Shown here in pieces: positions 13,196-25,890 of a stretch of 64,000 nt of DNA. Under the pieces are notes generated by a model. That model ran no database searches and was not told the DNA's origin. It saw only the letters and a list, made by a program, of their open reading frames with translations. Each line of letters begins with the position of its first letter. Position 1 is the first letter of the stretch. Source of the stretch: Rugalucina vietnamica (Eukaryota > Mollusca > Bivalvia > Lucinida > Lucinidae); contig OZ024878.1 of assembly GCA_964017185.1 (NCBI GenBank), positions 2,645,151-2,709,150 of the forward strand, read 5' to 3'. Both the position numbers and the translations under genes were made by a program.

Positions 13196-14712
13196 TAATA
13201 GGTTCAGTATAAACTTTATCATGATAGAAATCGTACTTTTAAATGTTAAAAAAGGACAAAAGAACGCATGCCCTTAACACCAACTGCGTTCGGCTTTCCA
13301 AGCTGCAATGTGGTTTGATAACTGATTCGGCTTGATATGATCTTTGTTTTGTCGATGGGCCCTAGGACAAAATTTCAATAGCCAAACACAACACGATTAA
13401 ATTTCCCCTGTTACATGTATATATATTAGAATCATGAATGGCGGTACGTTTGTATAAAAGGTCGGTAAATGGACACGTGAAATGTCTGCGTGGTATACTG
13501 TACATGAATATGTGTATTCGGGTATTGTCTATCAGTGTCAGCACCATCGTATATGCTTGCGATACAATCAAAGTCCTTACAACAAAGATTGATGCAACAT
13601 CACACAACATGTGATAAAATGGATTAAAACAACCTTCAGCGCAGCAATATCGCTTTGGCAACTACCAACACCAAGACAATGAACTCTTCGCCTTAGGTTG
13701 CTGCCCAATTGATCAGTCTTACAATCAAGGGTGACACAAAACCAAGTTCTGCTTGTGGGTGTGCAAGTTCGTTTTCTCAGGGTTCTCCTCTTTTCCTCCT
13801 GTTACTGATTTACCCGTCTCATATGAACTAAAATAATCTTGAACGGGCCGAAAATTGTATAAAAACGCATCATTATGATCAGAAATGAGCACAATGAGAC
13901 CCTTATCTGTAATCAAGTAACAATAGAATGACCAAGAATCTATAAAATTAAATTTCCCATCCTAACATAGACACCAGGCGGGAGAGACATGGCGGTGCAA
14001 CACATCACAAGCAATTTAACAACAGGCATAAAAAACAAAATTACTAGCTCTTTCCAAACAAGACCAGCGTCCATTCTGTTAAAAGGGACAATACACGAGG
14101 CAATAATCTTAAGAAAACACATGTCAATGTGAAGACTGTATACACCATTATTTGTGAAACAAATGAATAATTTGTGCAGTTTGACAGAATGTGTAGTGTC
14201 CAAAATTGCTTCTACGTGTATGTGAAAATGGCGAACATCAAAAGTAAACTATGGGGCGACTGAAACACTATGCGTCCTCTACGGAAACACTTTAGAAACT
14301 CATGAAAATAATATAATTGTGTTAGTTTGATTTTGATTTATTTATTGAATTCAACCAGGTGAAACAACACGCATACTATCACACAGAATAAATGAGGATC
14401 AGAACGAAAGCTTATGTCTTGCCAAATTAATTTTCTACATCGTAACCATCGCACTCGATATGGCAGAAAAACTGTTGAAAGTCTACAATTAACAAAAACA
14501 GTTGTGTGGCTAGGCATATTGTAGCTACATGTAGGGTATTGCCCCCATCGCTCTTCCTACTGTCGAATGGACTCAAAACGAGACATCGACAAAATAAACA
14601 TCGTTCGCTCACGAGATAGCACGTGAAACTGTAGTTTTACATCTAATACGTAATACACATACATGTAGATCTGAACATGTACCGTGACTATACTTTTTGA
14701 TTTGGTGTCTTG

Positions 14713-14955
14713 TGTAGTTGTTAAAATTCAGTTTTACGTCCCTTTCAAGATTATTTCAGCTCATATGAAAAGCGCCAAACAGTAGGTGGGGCGAAAACGG
14801 GAGTACCCCGAGAAAAACCGCCTGGCACACCCGCAAACAGAACTTGGCCTGTCTCACATGTGGCCATTGTGGGTCTCGAACTCACACCAGACACAACGGT
14901 GAGATGATTAAGTGATTATGAAACAGCGCTCTGAACTGCTCGGCCACGGGGGACG
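14713..14955 (-). mobile_element. tRNA-derived SINE, family C
   Basis: On the minus strand the head GTGGCCGAGCAGTTCAGAGC resembles a class II tRNA A box and GAGTTCGAGACCC a B box. The body contains CGGTTTTTCTCGGGGTACTC and the tail AAAGGGACGTAAAAC. It is the only copy in the window. Confidence 0.65.
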
Positions 14956-15174
14956 CTTGCGTATTTTTTTAGTCATTAGAGGCGGTCAGCTTATCCTATC
15001 CACATTATCTGTACCAGCCAGTCAGGAAATAAATGTTGACGTTAGGATCGGTCGCTGATCCGTTCTTCTAATGACGATCAATATCTCGGCTTCCAACAAG
15101 ACCTATAAAAAACCTATACATGCGGTCTGCCTTCTCACTAGACAGTTTAATCCAGAAACTTACGATTTAGTATT

Positions 15175-15600
15175 AAATGCAGCATTGCATTTTGTGATTC
15201 TTGCATTTGCCAATAGATAAAATTTTATTTTCTTTTTTCCTTTTTTTTATTTCTTTTTAATTTTTTTAAGCTTTAATGTCACAGGTGCGAAAAAAGGAAG
15301 AAACAAAGAAAAGGAAAAATAATTTTTGTCCTACCCGTACTCGAACCCAGGACCTTTCGATTCTATGTCTTACTCTCTACCTACTGAACTATTCAGCTAG
15401 GCGTCTTGGACAATTTCGTTTTTTGCGTGTCTCATTTAATACACCTCCGGTGGGCTGTTGGTAGTTTTGACTAAGTAATTCTTCATATCGCCCCTCGCCT
15501 TCGTCTCAAATATGCCCTCACGAGTCGTCGCCCATCACACACAAAGTCGTAACCGCAAGCGCCAGCAGCATTTACGTTCAAAAGTGAAAAATGTCTAATA
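15175..15600 (-). repeat. Dispersed repeat R4, inverted partner
   Basis: Reverse-complement match of 9600-9990, including the tRNA-like segment (15335-15410) and the CATATTTGAGACGAAGGCGA block. Separated from its partner by ~5 kb, it could pair as a large hairpin. Confidence 0.65.
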
Positions 15601-15689
15601 TGAGTCACCAACCCGATAAATTTTCAAATTTGAAAATATATCGATAAGTCAGAAAACATGCACACTTTTTATAATTTGCGAATACATAC

Positions 15690-16400
15690 ATAAGGAAAAC
15701 ATGTCCTTGCAATGAATACCCCTTATATAGTGAAAATGGGGTGTACAGGCGTATACCTATTTTTCTTAATTATTGATTCAAAACATGACCATTAATTATC
15801 TTCTTCTTTTTTTTTTTTTTTTTTTTTTTTTTTGCTTGGGAGTATTTTAATTATAAAAGCTAATGCGTGCGTAAATCTAACAATTCGTATCAACCGATGA
15901 ATAAGCGTCGCCTCTCCGTCTCCAGTGTTGGGGATATGAGGCAATGATAAGCTTATATATGCTTTTATGAAGAGTATTTAATGCACTAGTCATTTTTATC
16001 TTCGGCTCCCCTATAGCCGGTGAATAGCGGGACTTTTAATTTTTCAATCTTTAAAGCCCCGGTAAACGCCCGGCCCTGTGGGGTCAGATTTGTGGTAAAA
16101 TAACTGCTAAAAGGCCCGGCTACCTGGAGGGTGACAATAATGTGGAACAACAGCTGGGAAATGTTCTGATGTAATTGAAATATTGAATATGGGTTTGAAT
16201 TTCTGCATGTAAATGTACAGGTTCATTTGCAAATTAAATAAGGACCATAAAAGTAATTAAATTGTTAAAATGCAACTGATATCTAGATAATTTGTATGAA
16301 TTTGACTGCGTATTGGCGGAAAATTGAAACCCCAGCACATCCCCGGCACTGCCGGGACTAATCAGATGTTAAATCCTGGCACATCAGCTATCGCCGACCC
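15690..16400 (+). repeat. Dispersed repeat R2, uninterrupted copy (empty site)
   Basis: Starts with an M2-like piece and a poly-T run, then a GC-richer body containing GTCTCCAGTGTTGGGGAT and CCCCTATAGCC. Its left part matches 36897-37532 and its right part (TGCAACTGATATC, then TTTGACTGCGTATTGGCGG) matches 52471-52530. The junction at 16265-16268 is a single TTAA. This makes it the empty site for the 14.9 kb transposon. Confidence 0.8.
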
Positions 16401-16977
16401 TAGGTAAGGAAATAGTTTGAAACATTAGTTGGCCCCAACATGTATAATAGCTGATCAGTGCGTTCGTTTTCGTATTACATCGATATACAAAGTAAACTTC
16501 TTTTCTTCTTTAATCAGAAATTTCAAGCTTCTAGCCTTCGTTTTGGCTGCACATTCAAGTTTGTGTTTGACCTAGTCGGAAATCCCGAAGTCTGGTTTTC
16601 TTGTATAAGGAGGAATTAGTCACGGATATAACAAACGGTGGCGTCACTAAATTAAACTCTAATAACATGATGAAAAGATTTTATGCAGGAGCATCAGATC
16701 TAATTAACTGGATCGAACATCATATCCATTTATGCAATAGTCTCATAATCGGCTTAAATGTTAACAGGAAATGTGACATTTTTTATTTTCTTTCTTACCC
16801 AGGTGTGTAGTTATCTTGGGTTGGAAAGCTACCCGGATCCAATAACATGGATCAGAGAAAATAATAAAACAAATCGAGACAGGGAGAAAAGGTAAAATAA
16901 GCACTGCTCAGTAAGTGGTGCAAATAAAAGCAAGGAAATTCTAAAATACAATTAGGTACTTATACAGTCAGAACATA

Positions 16978-17213
16978 TGAGCCGTCTAGTGGGAAAACCA
17001 ACAATGTGGTTTCCGAACAGGTCCGACACAAACCGGCCTGTAAAAGCACAGAAAAGAGCTAGAAGCATGAAATTTTGTATTTATGAAGTAGAGGGAGTGT
17101 ACTATCCGAGTAGCGAAAACAAAGGCGCTGATCAGCTTCGCGGTTACCGCGAAGCTGATCTGCGCCTTTGTTTTCGCCTATGCAGATTGTTGGTTTTCCC
17201 ATGGGGTGGCTCA
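16978..17213. mobile_element. M1 MITE, complete copy with TA duplication
   Basis: Terminal inverted repeats of about 28 bp begin TGAGCC and contain GGGAAAACCAACA; they are flanked by TA on both sides. The centre is a near-perfect palindrome at 17114-17178 with arms starting GCGAAAACAAAGGCGCTGA. The TA duplication and the TIRs suggest mobilisation by a Tc1/mariner-type transposase (inference). Confidence 0.75.
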
Positions 17214-17223
17214 TATAGTAAGT

Positions 17224-17455
17224 CTAGTGAAAAGGTACAAGTAGGCAAAGATCAGGAAAAGGCGCAATCAAAAAAAGATTCTCACTCCAAAAACGAGGTG
17301 GGGAGAACTAAATTAACAATAAGGTACTTATACCATGAAAACATATCGTAAGCCGAATAAGCAGCTATTTTCCCAATAGGTTGCCACTCAGTTACCTAAA
17401 CTTTACTAAAATTATGAAAACATGCATTAGGCGCCAACAGCACAACAGCAGCTAC
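17224..17455 (-). mobile_element. RT retroelement 3' tail
   Basis: Begins with GTACAAGTAGGCAAAG (reverse complement of the family terminus) and covers the last ~230 bp of the element, breaking off after GGCGCCAACAGCAC. It lies 10 bp from the M1 MITE. Confidence 0.85.
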
Positions 17456-19172
17456 CCAAATGGATGGTCACTTAGTTACCTGACCGTACCTGAATATGAA
17501 CACGCAATTAAAAGACGCAACCAGCACAAAATTCGACACCAAACTATGACACAAATAGAACAGATTGTCGATCGATTGCTGAAACACAGAGAATATAACG
17601 TAAACTGCAATAATTACTCTTAAGAAGGACATTCTGATACCCAAGCTTAACTTTTCATATGAATACGCACATGAAAGGAACAAACACCAAAGCGTAAACG
17701 TAACAGAGCCATAATTAGTTTTGGCTTTGATACCGATCAGATCTTGGCGTAAACTTCAGGCTGACGGCCTAACAATGCGTACAAAAGGAAGAAGACATTT
17801 CCCTTGGGGGATAAAATGTTCATAGCTAATTAAGCTCTCGTTCGATGGATGAAAAGAACATATAAAAGGATCTGTATAGGTTAATTATACGGGAATATGT
17901 TTTGATCTATGCAAATGGAAAAATCCGACATTATTAGTAAGGTATTGCAGATCCCTAAAGTCATAGTCAAGATTGCATAAAATAGGAACTAGTACATGTT
18001 ACATACTTTGTCTAGGTTAGCCAATAAAAATACGGTCTAAGCAATTATTCGTTGTAATAAACTTAATTTAATAAGCTATGTGTCAGACTGATGCAATAAA
18101 CCAAATCAGCCAGTTAGTAGGGACATAATGAGTTAAGCATGCGCCACAGAAGAGCATTGTCCCTTGGAATAACACACGGTCGGATAATCAAATCCTTTTA
18201 AGAGCTAAAATATTGGGCCTTCGTTTATCGCGCACATTCCTTAGAATTAGCGTAGCAGAACATCAATTTCAATTTTGTCTATTAACTGCTCCAAATTTGA
18301 CATTGCGGATTTATAAGTCGTATGATGGCATCTTGTGGGAAAGATGACAAAAATGGCTAGCAATCAACAAAATTGAGTGTCTGAAACTCGTGGTTCATGC
18401 ATAAATAATAACTCTGGTAGCTGACAAAAGGATTAGACAACATAAAATATTCAATAGCCACAGGACGTTATTGTACGTACAAAGCTTCGGAAATAATTGA
18501 CTGTCTAGCAAATGTCTCGTCGGGTCGAACTATAGTGTCAAAGAAAATCATAGAATTATTTTCTATTACTCGAACGTAATATAAGGATATGCACACCAAC
18601 TTACGCATTCATTTATCGTCGGTATTGCCAAATTACGTAATTGTTCAGATCCCATTCGTCCTGTTCTTGTCCTAATATCGATCTTTTCTGGACTGACGGC
18701 ATAACAATGCATACAAAAAGGAAAAAGGCCTACATTTCCCTTGGGGGATAAAATATTCACAGTTAATTAAGCCCTCATACTGCGGATGAAAAAGATCATG
18801 TAAGATCAGAAGTACAGGTTAATTATACGGGAATATCTTTTGATCATTGCAACTACATTTTGTCTGGTATTACGGATCCCTTAAGACATAGTTCATTGAA
18901 TTAGAACTGAAGAATGAATTTTCCGCGGCGATGATCGAACAGTGTGTTTTTTGCTGTTTAAATGCATTCGGAACTTTACTCCTACATAAATTATTGATGG
19001 ACCACGGGATAACACTATTAAATAATGAGGTCCTAATTTTCGTCAGTAGGACAGATTACTATTCAAGTACTAGCAATTTTATTCCTATTTACTTTTAAGC
19101 CTTCAATTCAGTATTTTATTGATTAGCATATAAGGTATTCTGCGAAAACAGAAATTCATTATCGGTTTAGAT
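17456..19172 (+). repeat. Long dispersed repeat LR, left segment
   Basis: Colinear with 56787-57740 plus 58367-58663, and with fragments at 52735-52855, 54985-55400 and 29820-30130. Shared landmarks are GTGTCAGACTGATGCAATAA, AAAATTGAGTGTCTG and GGGGGATAAAAT. No open frame is conserved between copies. It is interrupted at 19173 by a 6.5 kb element. Confidence 0.75.
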
Positions 19173-19414
19173 GGGTGGGACTAGATAGCGAAAAGAGGCT
19201 CTTTTTGCGAAAAGATGCGAAAAGAGGCAAAATGATAGGAAAAGAGGCAGGAGTTAGTATCAAAGTTGTATATATCATACAGACTAGATATTTTTGGAAA
19301 TATTTATTATGTCAATGTTTATTTGAAGCAAAAATATTACCTTTTTAACAATTTTATATAGCTACCTGATTTATGTTGAAATGTTGTTAGACACCCTAAC
19401 GTGGTTTTCATCAG

Positions 19415-20985
19415 GAAAAATTGTTGGAATTCCGATGGGTACAAATTGCGCACCTCTCGTAGCTGATTTATTTTTATACTGCTACGAAAGAGATTTCATG
19501 GATTCTCTTAACCATGATAATCAAGCTGATGTTATCGAGGCTTTATTCCACTTCTAGGTACCTCGATGACCTTTTGAACATTGACAACCCTTATTTTGAA
19601 GGTATGGTCAATCAAATTTATCCGTCTGAACTACAGTTGAACAAAGCCAATATCTCGGATACCGAAGCCCCCTTTTTAGATCTGCATCTTTCTGTTGAAA
19701 ATGGATTTGTTTCTTCTAAAATTTATGATAAGCGCGATGACTTTGATTTTGATATAGTAAACTTTCCGTTTTTGGATGGTGACGTTCCTCGTCGTGCTTC
19801 TTATGGTGTATACATTTCGCAACTTATTAGGTTTGCTAGAGTCTGCAATCATGTTACAGACTTCAACGCTCGAAATAAATGTTTAACGGCCAAACTTCTC
19901 CAACAGGGCTATCGGTATCATAAACTTCGAAAAACCTTTTCTAAATTTTATCGTAGACACTATGAATTGATTTCCAAATATAACGTTAGGTTAAAAAAGG
20001 TAAAAGTAGGCAAAGATCAGGAAAAGGCGCAATCAGAAAAAGATTCCCACTCCAAAAAACGAGGTGGGAAAACACCAAACTAACAATCAGGTCTTAAAAG
20101 ACGCTTTTAAGTGAGGGCCTTTCGGAACCAGAATTTTATGGTGACTTGGTTTACAAATTTAAGAAACTTATAGGAAGTAATGATTTTTCTTTTCAGTTTA
20201 GAAAAATCATAACACGTTACAAACGTATAGGTTATAACTTGAATGTTATGCGACAGTCTGCATGCTTAGTTTTTAACACAATCACGGTTGATAACTATGC
20301 TGCCTTCTTTAATTGCACGCCGGTGGGTCGGGCGTCAGACTCTATGATTGCCCCGACTTAAAGCTATTCATTTTAGTTGGTTGGGGCCGGAGCTTCTTGT
20401 CTGTTGCTTGACCCACCGGGGTCCAACTGATGTTTTTCTTTTGCTCCGGAGTTAGTAAGTTATTTGGCGCCCAGGGATCTCCATCGTCGGGCAGCTTACT
20501 GAATCTGTGAGTCCTGGTTTTTGATTCATCAGGATGTTTATCATGATTTATTTGTTTGTTCTTGATGATTCATTGACTAGTTAGAGATTCACCACGAGGA
20601 CCGAAGAACTAACTAAATGTTATGAACCACTGCACAAGCTGAGGGTGAGGTTATGGCCATGTAAAATCGATTTAAACCTGCCAGTAACTTTGTGTAACTG
20701 ATCGTTCCAAGTCGATACTTCTGTGGTGTTTCTTTTTGTTTTATGTCTTGGTGTTTAAAATATTTTTGTGCTGTTGGCGCCTTATGTATGTTTTCATATT
20801 TTTAGTTAAGTTAAGGTAACTGAGTGGCCACCTATTGGGAAAATAACTGCTCATTCGGCTTACGAAATGTTTTCATGGTATAAGTACTTGATTGTTGGTT
20901 TGTTTTTTTCCCGCCTCGGTTTTTGGAGTGGGAATCTTTTTCTGATTGCGCCTTTTCCTGATCTTTGCCTACTTGTACCTTTCCG
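19415..20985 (+). pseudogene. RT retroelement, copy inside E1 (frameshifted, self-invaded)
   Basis: Starts at the VGIPMGTNC motif, so it lacks motif A. A 2-base deletion just before RYLDD (near 19545) shifts the frame. From there a 170-codon stretch reads through YLDD to KYNV. A 98-bp piece of the same family's 3' tail in reverse orientation (19996-20093) then splits the C-terminus. The remainder resumes and ends at the family stop and complete TTGTAC terminus. Confidence 0.85.
19996..20093 (-). mobile_element. 98-bp RT-element tail inserted in an RT copy
   Basis: Contains AGTAGGCAAAGATCAGG to CTAACAATCAGG, the last ~95 bp of the family, on the minus strand. TTAAA lies on both sides (19991-19995 and 20094-20098), where intact copies have a single TTAAA. 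This fits a severely 5'-truncated retrotransposition event. Confidence 0.8.
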
Positions 20986-21242
20986 TGTAGAATATACGAA
21001 ACAGACTAAAACGCTGAGTTTTCTGCTGAATCTGAGATAAAGATGAATCTGTATAATTATGTCTCTGGCTGAATTCAGCAACTGACTGATCAGCAGAAAT
21101 ATTCTAAAACGCTGAAATACTGAACTGCTGATTTATTGTTCGTTGTCAAATTTAAACTTTGTTTTGATTATTATAACATAATTTTGATACAAAATATTAA
21201 TTTTTCATTAAATAAAAATAATGACTATCACGATTACGATGG

Positions 21243-24200
21243 TATAGAGACAACAGAATGTAATGGTCCATGAGCTATTTAAGATATCGGTACCACCTGA
21301 CCTGAACAGATCCCCCCGCACTTTTTGACAATTTTGGCATGTATAGAATTAGATAAAATCGGGGGGACCTTTCTAGGTGGTAGCTTTATGGTTAAAATCT
21401 TCAAGTTTATTCTAGTATACCCCCTTCATTTGTCTGTGTTTTTCTCTTATATCTTAAGTTTTCTTCAATTTTGGAACAAGATAGTCAGCTTGTTCATATG
21501 TCTTATTATATAACATGGCTATCAATTATTGTCATATCAATCATTTGATACCAATTTTAGCTCTCTAGGACTTTTGGCCGCTGAGATATAAACGTTTCTG
21601 TTGGTATACCCCCTCTATTTTTCTGTCATTTTTATCTAATATTTTAAGTTCTCATCAACATTTAACACTAAGAAAGCCTAGTTTTTCATAAATCTTATCC
21701 TATGATTATAGAGCAACACCATAGCAATCAGCTGATACCAATTTCGGCTCTCTATAACTTTTAGTTGCCGAGTTATACAGATATTTTGGGGATATACTCC
21801 CTCCACTTTTTTCTGTGATTTTTCTCTAATATTTATAGTTTTTATCAATATTCAAAAAAAGTAAGTCAGGTTGTTTGTGAGTCTTACCACGTGGTTTTAG
21901 AACATTATCTTAGCAATTATTTGATACCAATTTCAGCTTTCTAGAGTTGTTTGTCATTGAGATATTAGCAGTTTTATTGGTATACCCCCTTCGTTTGCGA
22001 GTGATTTTTCTCTTATTTCTTAAGTTCTTTTAAATATTTGAGAAACAAGAAAGTCAGCTTGTTTACATACTTGTTGCATGGTTATAGAATATTGTCATAG
22101 CAATCATTTTATAGCAATTTCAGCTCTGTAGAGCCTATGGTAACTGAGATATAAGCAGTTTTATTGATATACCCCCTTCTTTGCCAGTGATTTTTCTTCT
22201 ATATCTTAAGTTTTCTCAAATATTTGAGCAGCAGATTGTTTAAGTGACTTACCATGTGGTTTTAAAGCATTATTTTAGCAATCATTTGATACCAATTTCA
22301 GCTTTCTAGGGCTTTTTGTCGATGAGATATTAGTAGGTATATTGGTATACCCCCATCGTTTGCAAGTGATTTTTCTCTTATATCTTAAGTTCTTTTAAAT
22401 ATTTGAGCAACAAGAAAGTCAGCTTGTTTATATACTTGTTACATGGTTATAGAATATTGTCAAAGCAATCATATTGTAGCATTTTCAATCTCTAGAATTT
22501 TTGGTTATTGAGATATATACGTTTCCGTTGGTATACCCCCTATATTTTTCTGAGATTTTTTTATCTAATATTTAAAGTTCTCATCGCTATTTCATCAATG
22601 AGAAAGTCAAATTATTTATGTTTTTATCACATGATAAAAAAAGTTATTCTAGCAATCATTTGATACTAATTTAAGCTCTCTAGATATTTTGGTCACTGAT
22701 ATATTAGCAGTTTTCTTGGTATACCCCCTTCGTTTGCCAATGTTTTTCTCCTATAGCTTACGTTCTCTTAAATATTCGAGAAACAAAAATACATTTTGTT
22801 TATATACCCTTTACATGGTTATAGAATATTGTCATAGCAATCATTTGATACCAATTTCAGCTGCCTAGAACTTTTGGTTGTTGAGAAATACGTTTCCGTT
22901 GGTATACCCCTATATTTTTCAGAGATTTTTATCTAATATTTAAAGTTTTCATCTATATTCCAACAATTAGAAAGTCAAATTATTTATGTTCTTTATCTTA
23001 TGATTATAGAACATTATTCTTGCAATCATTTGATACCAATTTTAGCTCTCTAGAGCTTTTGGTCACTGACATATCAGCAGTTTTATTGGTATAACCCCTT
23101 GGTTTGCAAATGTTTTTCTTCTATAGCTTAAGTTCTCTTAAATATTCGAGAAACAATAAAGACAGTTTATTTATATACCCTTTACATGGTTATAGAATAT
23201 TGTCATAGCAATCATTTGATACCAATTTCAGCTGTCTAGGACTTTTGGTTGCTGAGATATATACGTTTCCGTTGGTATACCCCCTATATATATCTGAGGT
23301 TTTTATCTAATATTTAAAGATCTCATCTATATTCCAACAATGAGAAAGTCAAATTTATTATGTTTCTTATCTTATGATTATAGAACATAATTCTAACAAT
23401 CGTTTGATTCTAATTTTAGCTCTCTAGAGCTTTTGGTCACTGAGATATCAGCAGTTTTATATGTTTACCCCTTCGTTTTCCAGTGATTTTTCTCCTATAT
23501 CTGAAGTTCTCTTAAGTATTTGCGCTACAAGAGAGTCAGCTTATTGATATATCTTATTGTATAATTATAAAATATTGTTATAGCAATCATTTGATACCAA
23601 TTTCTGTTCTTTATGACTTTTGGTTCCTGAGAAATACACGTTTCCGTAGGTATACCCCCTTCATTTTCTGTGATTTTTCTCTAATATTTAAAGTTTCCTC
23701 ATTATTTGAACAGCACAAAAGTCTGACTATTAATGTATCTTGTTATGTCATTTTAGAATGTTATCATAGCAATCATTTGTTACAAACTTCAGCTCTCTAT
23801 GGCTTTTGGCTGCTGAGCTATAAACGTTTCTGTAGGTATACCCCCTACATTGGTCTCTAAAATTGAAAGTTCTCATCAATATTTGAACACCAAGAAGGTC
23901 AAAATCATTCTGTATTTTTTCACATTAATATAGAACATTATCATAACAATAATTTAATACAAATTTCAAGTCTTTGGAGTTTTTGGTTGCTGAGATATCA
24001 GAATTTCGTTGATTTTTCCCCTTCGTTTATCTGTTATTTTTCTCTAATATCTGAAGTTCTTTTTAATATTTGAGCATTAAGATAGTCAGCTTGTTTATAT
24101 ATCTTATTACATGGTTAAAGATCATTGGCATAGCAATCATTTGATACCAATTCAAGCTCTTTAGAGCTTTTGGTTGCTGAGATATAAACAACTGTGCTGG

Positions 24201-25315
24201 TATTCTCCATTTTCTGTGATTTTAGCATAATACATAAAGTTTTCATTAATATTCGAAGTCAGTTGGATAATTATATCTTATAACAAAGTTATTGAGCATT
24301 GCAAAAGCAATCATTTGATACCTATTTCTGCTTTCTATATCTATCAGTAGCCAAGATACATGTGGTAATATAGGTGTACCACCTGACTATCTGCGCTTAT
24401 AAAGGGGTCGTGTTGAACACTCTGTGATTTTAGGTGACACAAATGGGCACTAAAGTGATCCTCTGACCAAACTGGCACCCTTGAGCATTTGTTCAAATTA
24501 CATCCAATAACCCAAACCAAACCCTTCAAATGGCAATATAATCATTTTCCCTTTGTAAATCCTGATTTTCGTCATTTTCATTAATATTCATGAAAATGCA
24601 AATGAGATGATTTTTATTTAGGCCCATGGCATCAACAAATTTGTCAAATAGAATAATTGATACAATAACAAGGAGCCACAATGATAGTTTAGGCCTGAAA
24701 TTAGTTTTTATGAGATAATTGATTTTTAACTCTTTTTTTTTTCATTTTAATGTTTCAATGAAAATTCATGAATATGCAAGTGAGATAATTTCCATTACTT
24801 ATCATAGGATAAAAGGGATATGTCTAAGCTTTAAAATGAGACCAAGTTCAATGGTCTAGGATAAAAAACAATTGAGATATTTTTAATTTTCTATGTGTAA
24901 CCCCATTATAAAAACGCAAAAATTGAATATTTAGAGTAATTTAATAAAACATAGCTTAAAACGCAAACACCTCGACTTTCAGATGGCAGAAAACAGGATT
25001 TGATTGGTTTTTTTATGTACTTTTAGAGAATAATAGTGTAGAAATTTCCCTTGGGGAGGAAAGGGGGATATGGATAGCTAGAAGACTATTCCCTTACGTT
25101 TTTTGTGTTAAAATGACGTTTTTTTTTAAATTATGGGGTATCGTAAATAACGTGTCGTTTCACCATTAAAGCTACCAGCAATGCAAGTCCCCCCGATTTT
25201 TTACAAGTCTACAAACATAGTCCTACACGAAAATCATATGGGGATTTGTTCAGGCCAGATGGTACCGACCCCCAAAATTTACGGTATTGGCTCATGGACC
25301 ATTATATACTCTATA
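21243..25315. mobile_element. TIR element E2 carrying a satellite array
   Basis: Inverted termini of ~120 bp: left has AATGGTCCATGAGC, GGTACCACCTGACCTGAACA and AAATCGGGGGGAC, and the right (25145-25315) is the reverse complement in the same order. Between them lie the tandem array (21414-24380) and ~750 bp of unique AT-rich DNA. No transposase frame was found. It lies wholly within E1. Confidence 0.75.
21414..24380. repeat. ~185-bp satellite array, ~16 units
   Basis: GGTATACCCC or close variants recur near 21414, 21603, 21791, 21980, 22167, 22344, 22530, 22717, 22900, 23088, 23274, 23461, 23648 and 23836, degrading to about 24371. Each unit also contains AGCAATCATTTGATACCAAT and a TTTTGGTTGCTGAGATAT-like block. 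Units near 22344-23650 alternate between two variants. Confidence 0.9.
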
Positions 25316-25701
25316 GTGGCGTCTACGAATTAGGTAAAGTAGGCAATGATCTATCCTCTTAGTATTTATCAACTTAATATCATTTCTTATTTGTTCATTT
25401 TATGAACATATATTACTTAATGACACGACATGAAAACATCTCAAGATCAATTACGAACTTTAATATCAGATAATCTCAGTCAATATCCCAGGCGTTTTAA
25501 AAACTGCCAAAATGACAAAATAAACGTACTAGGTCAATACAAAATCTTCTTCATTAATACTATTTCATATTTTCTCCATCTATATGTCTTGCATACATCT
25601 TTTCCCCTTTCTTTTTTCCTCTTTGCCCATTATTTTGCCTCTTTTCGCATCTTTTCGCAAAAAGAGCCTCTTTTCGCTATCTAGTCCTACCGGGTTTAGA
25701 T

Positions 25702-25890
25702 ATATATTCTAACCAACGTTTCATATATTTGGCCCCGTCTGGATAATACAAGTCTGTTGAAAGTTACTAAATTACAGTATTTCTCTTTGGCTCCAGTTTA
25801 CCAAATTTAAAGGGTCAATGGAGTTGCTTGAGTAGCCGAAACCGTGGTATGGCCCACCCCTTTTCTCATTGATATGCTCACTGCTCTTAA
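25702..25890 (+). repeat. LR, middle segment with hammerhead-like remnant
   Basis: Continues LR after E1 (TTCTAACCAACGTTTCATAT) and matches 58664-58850. At 25812-25855 it has GGGTCA, a stem II-like hairpin, GAAA, CCGTGGT, A and TGGCCC, but the CTGANGA core reads ATGGAGT, so it is a decayed hammerhead. Confidence 0.65.

Larger units (their letters stand above)
19173..25692. mobile_element. 6.5 kb TIR element E1 with 9-bp duplication
   Basis: Ends are ~65-bp inverted repeats; the left reads GGTGGGACTAGATAGCGAAA and the right mirrors it. Both sides carry GGTTTAGAT (19164-19172, 25693-25701). The paralogous LR copy at 58655-58663 has one GGTTTAGAT with no insertion, which fixes the boundaries. 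No transposase is visible inside; the contents are a truncated RT element and TIR element E2. A 9-bp duplication fits Mutator-like mobilisation (inference). Confidence 0.8.

Noticed and set aside
13362-14612. Several minus-strand frames of 60-99 codons
   Set aside because: No methionine context, splice signals, domain or repeat partner; expected by chance at this length.
21414-24380. CRISPR-like array
   Set aside because: The repeats are ~185 bp, contiguous and without unique spacers, in a eukaryotic context: a satellite.
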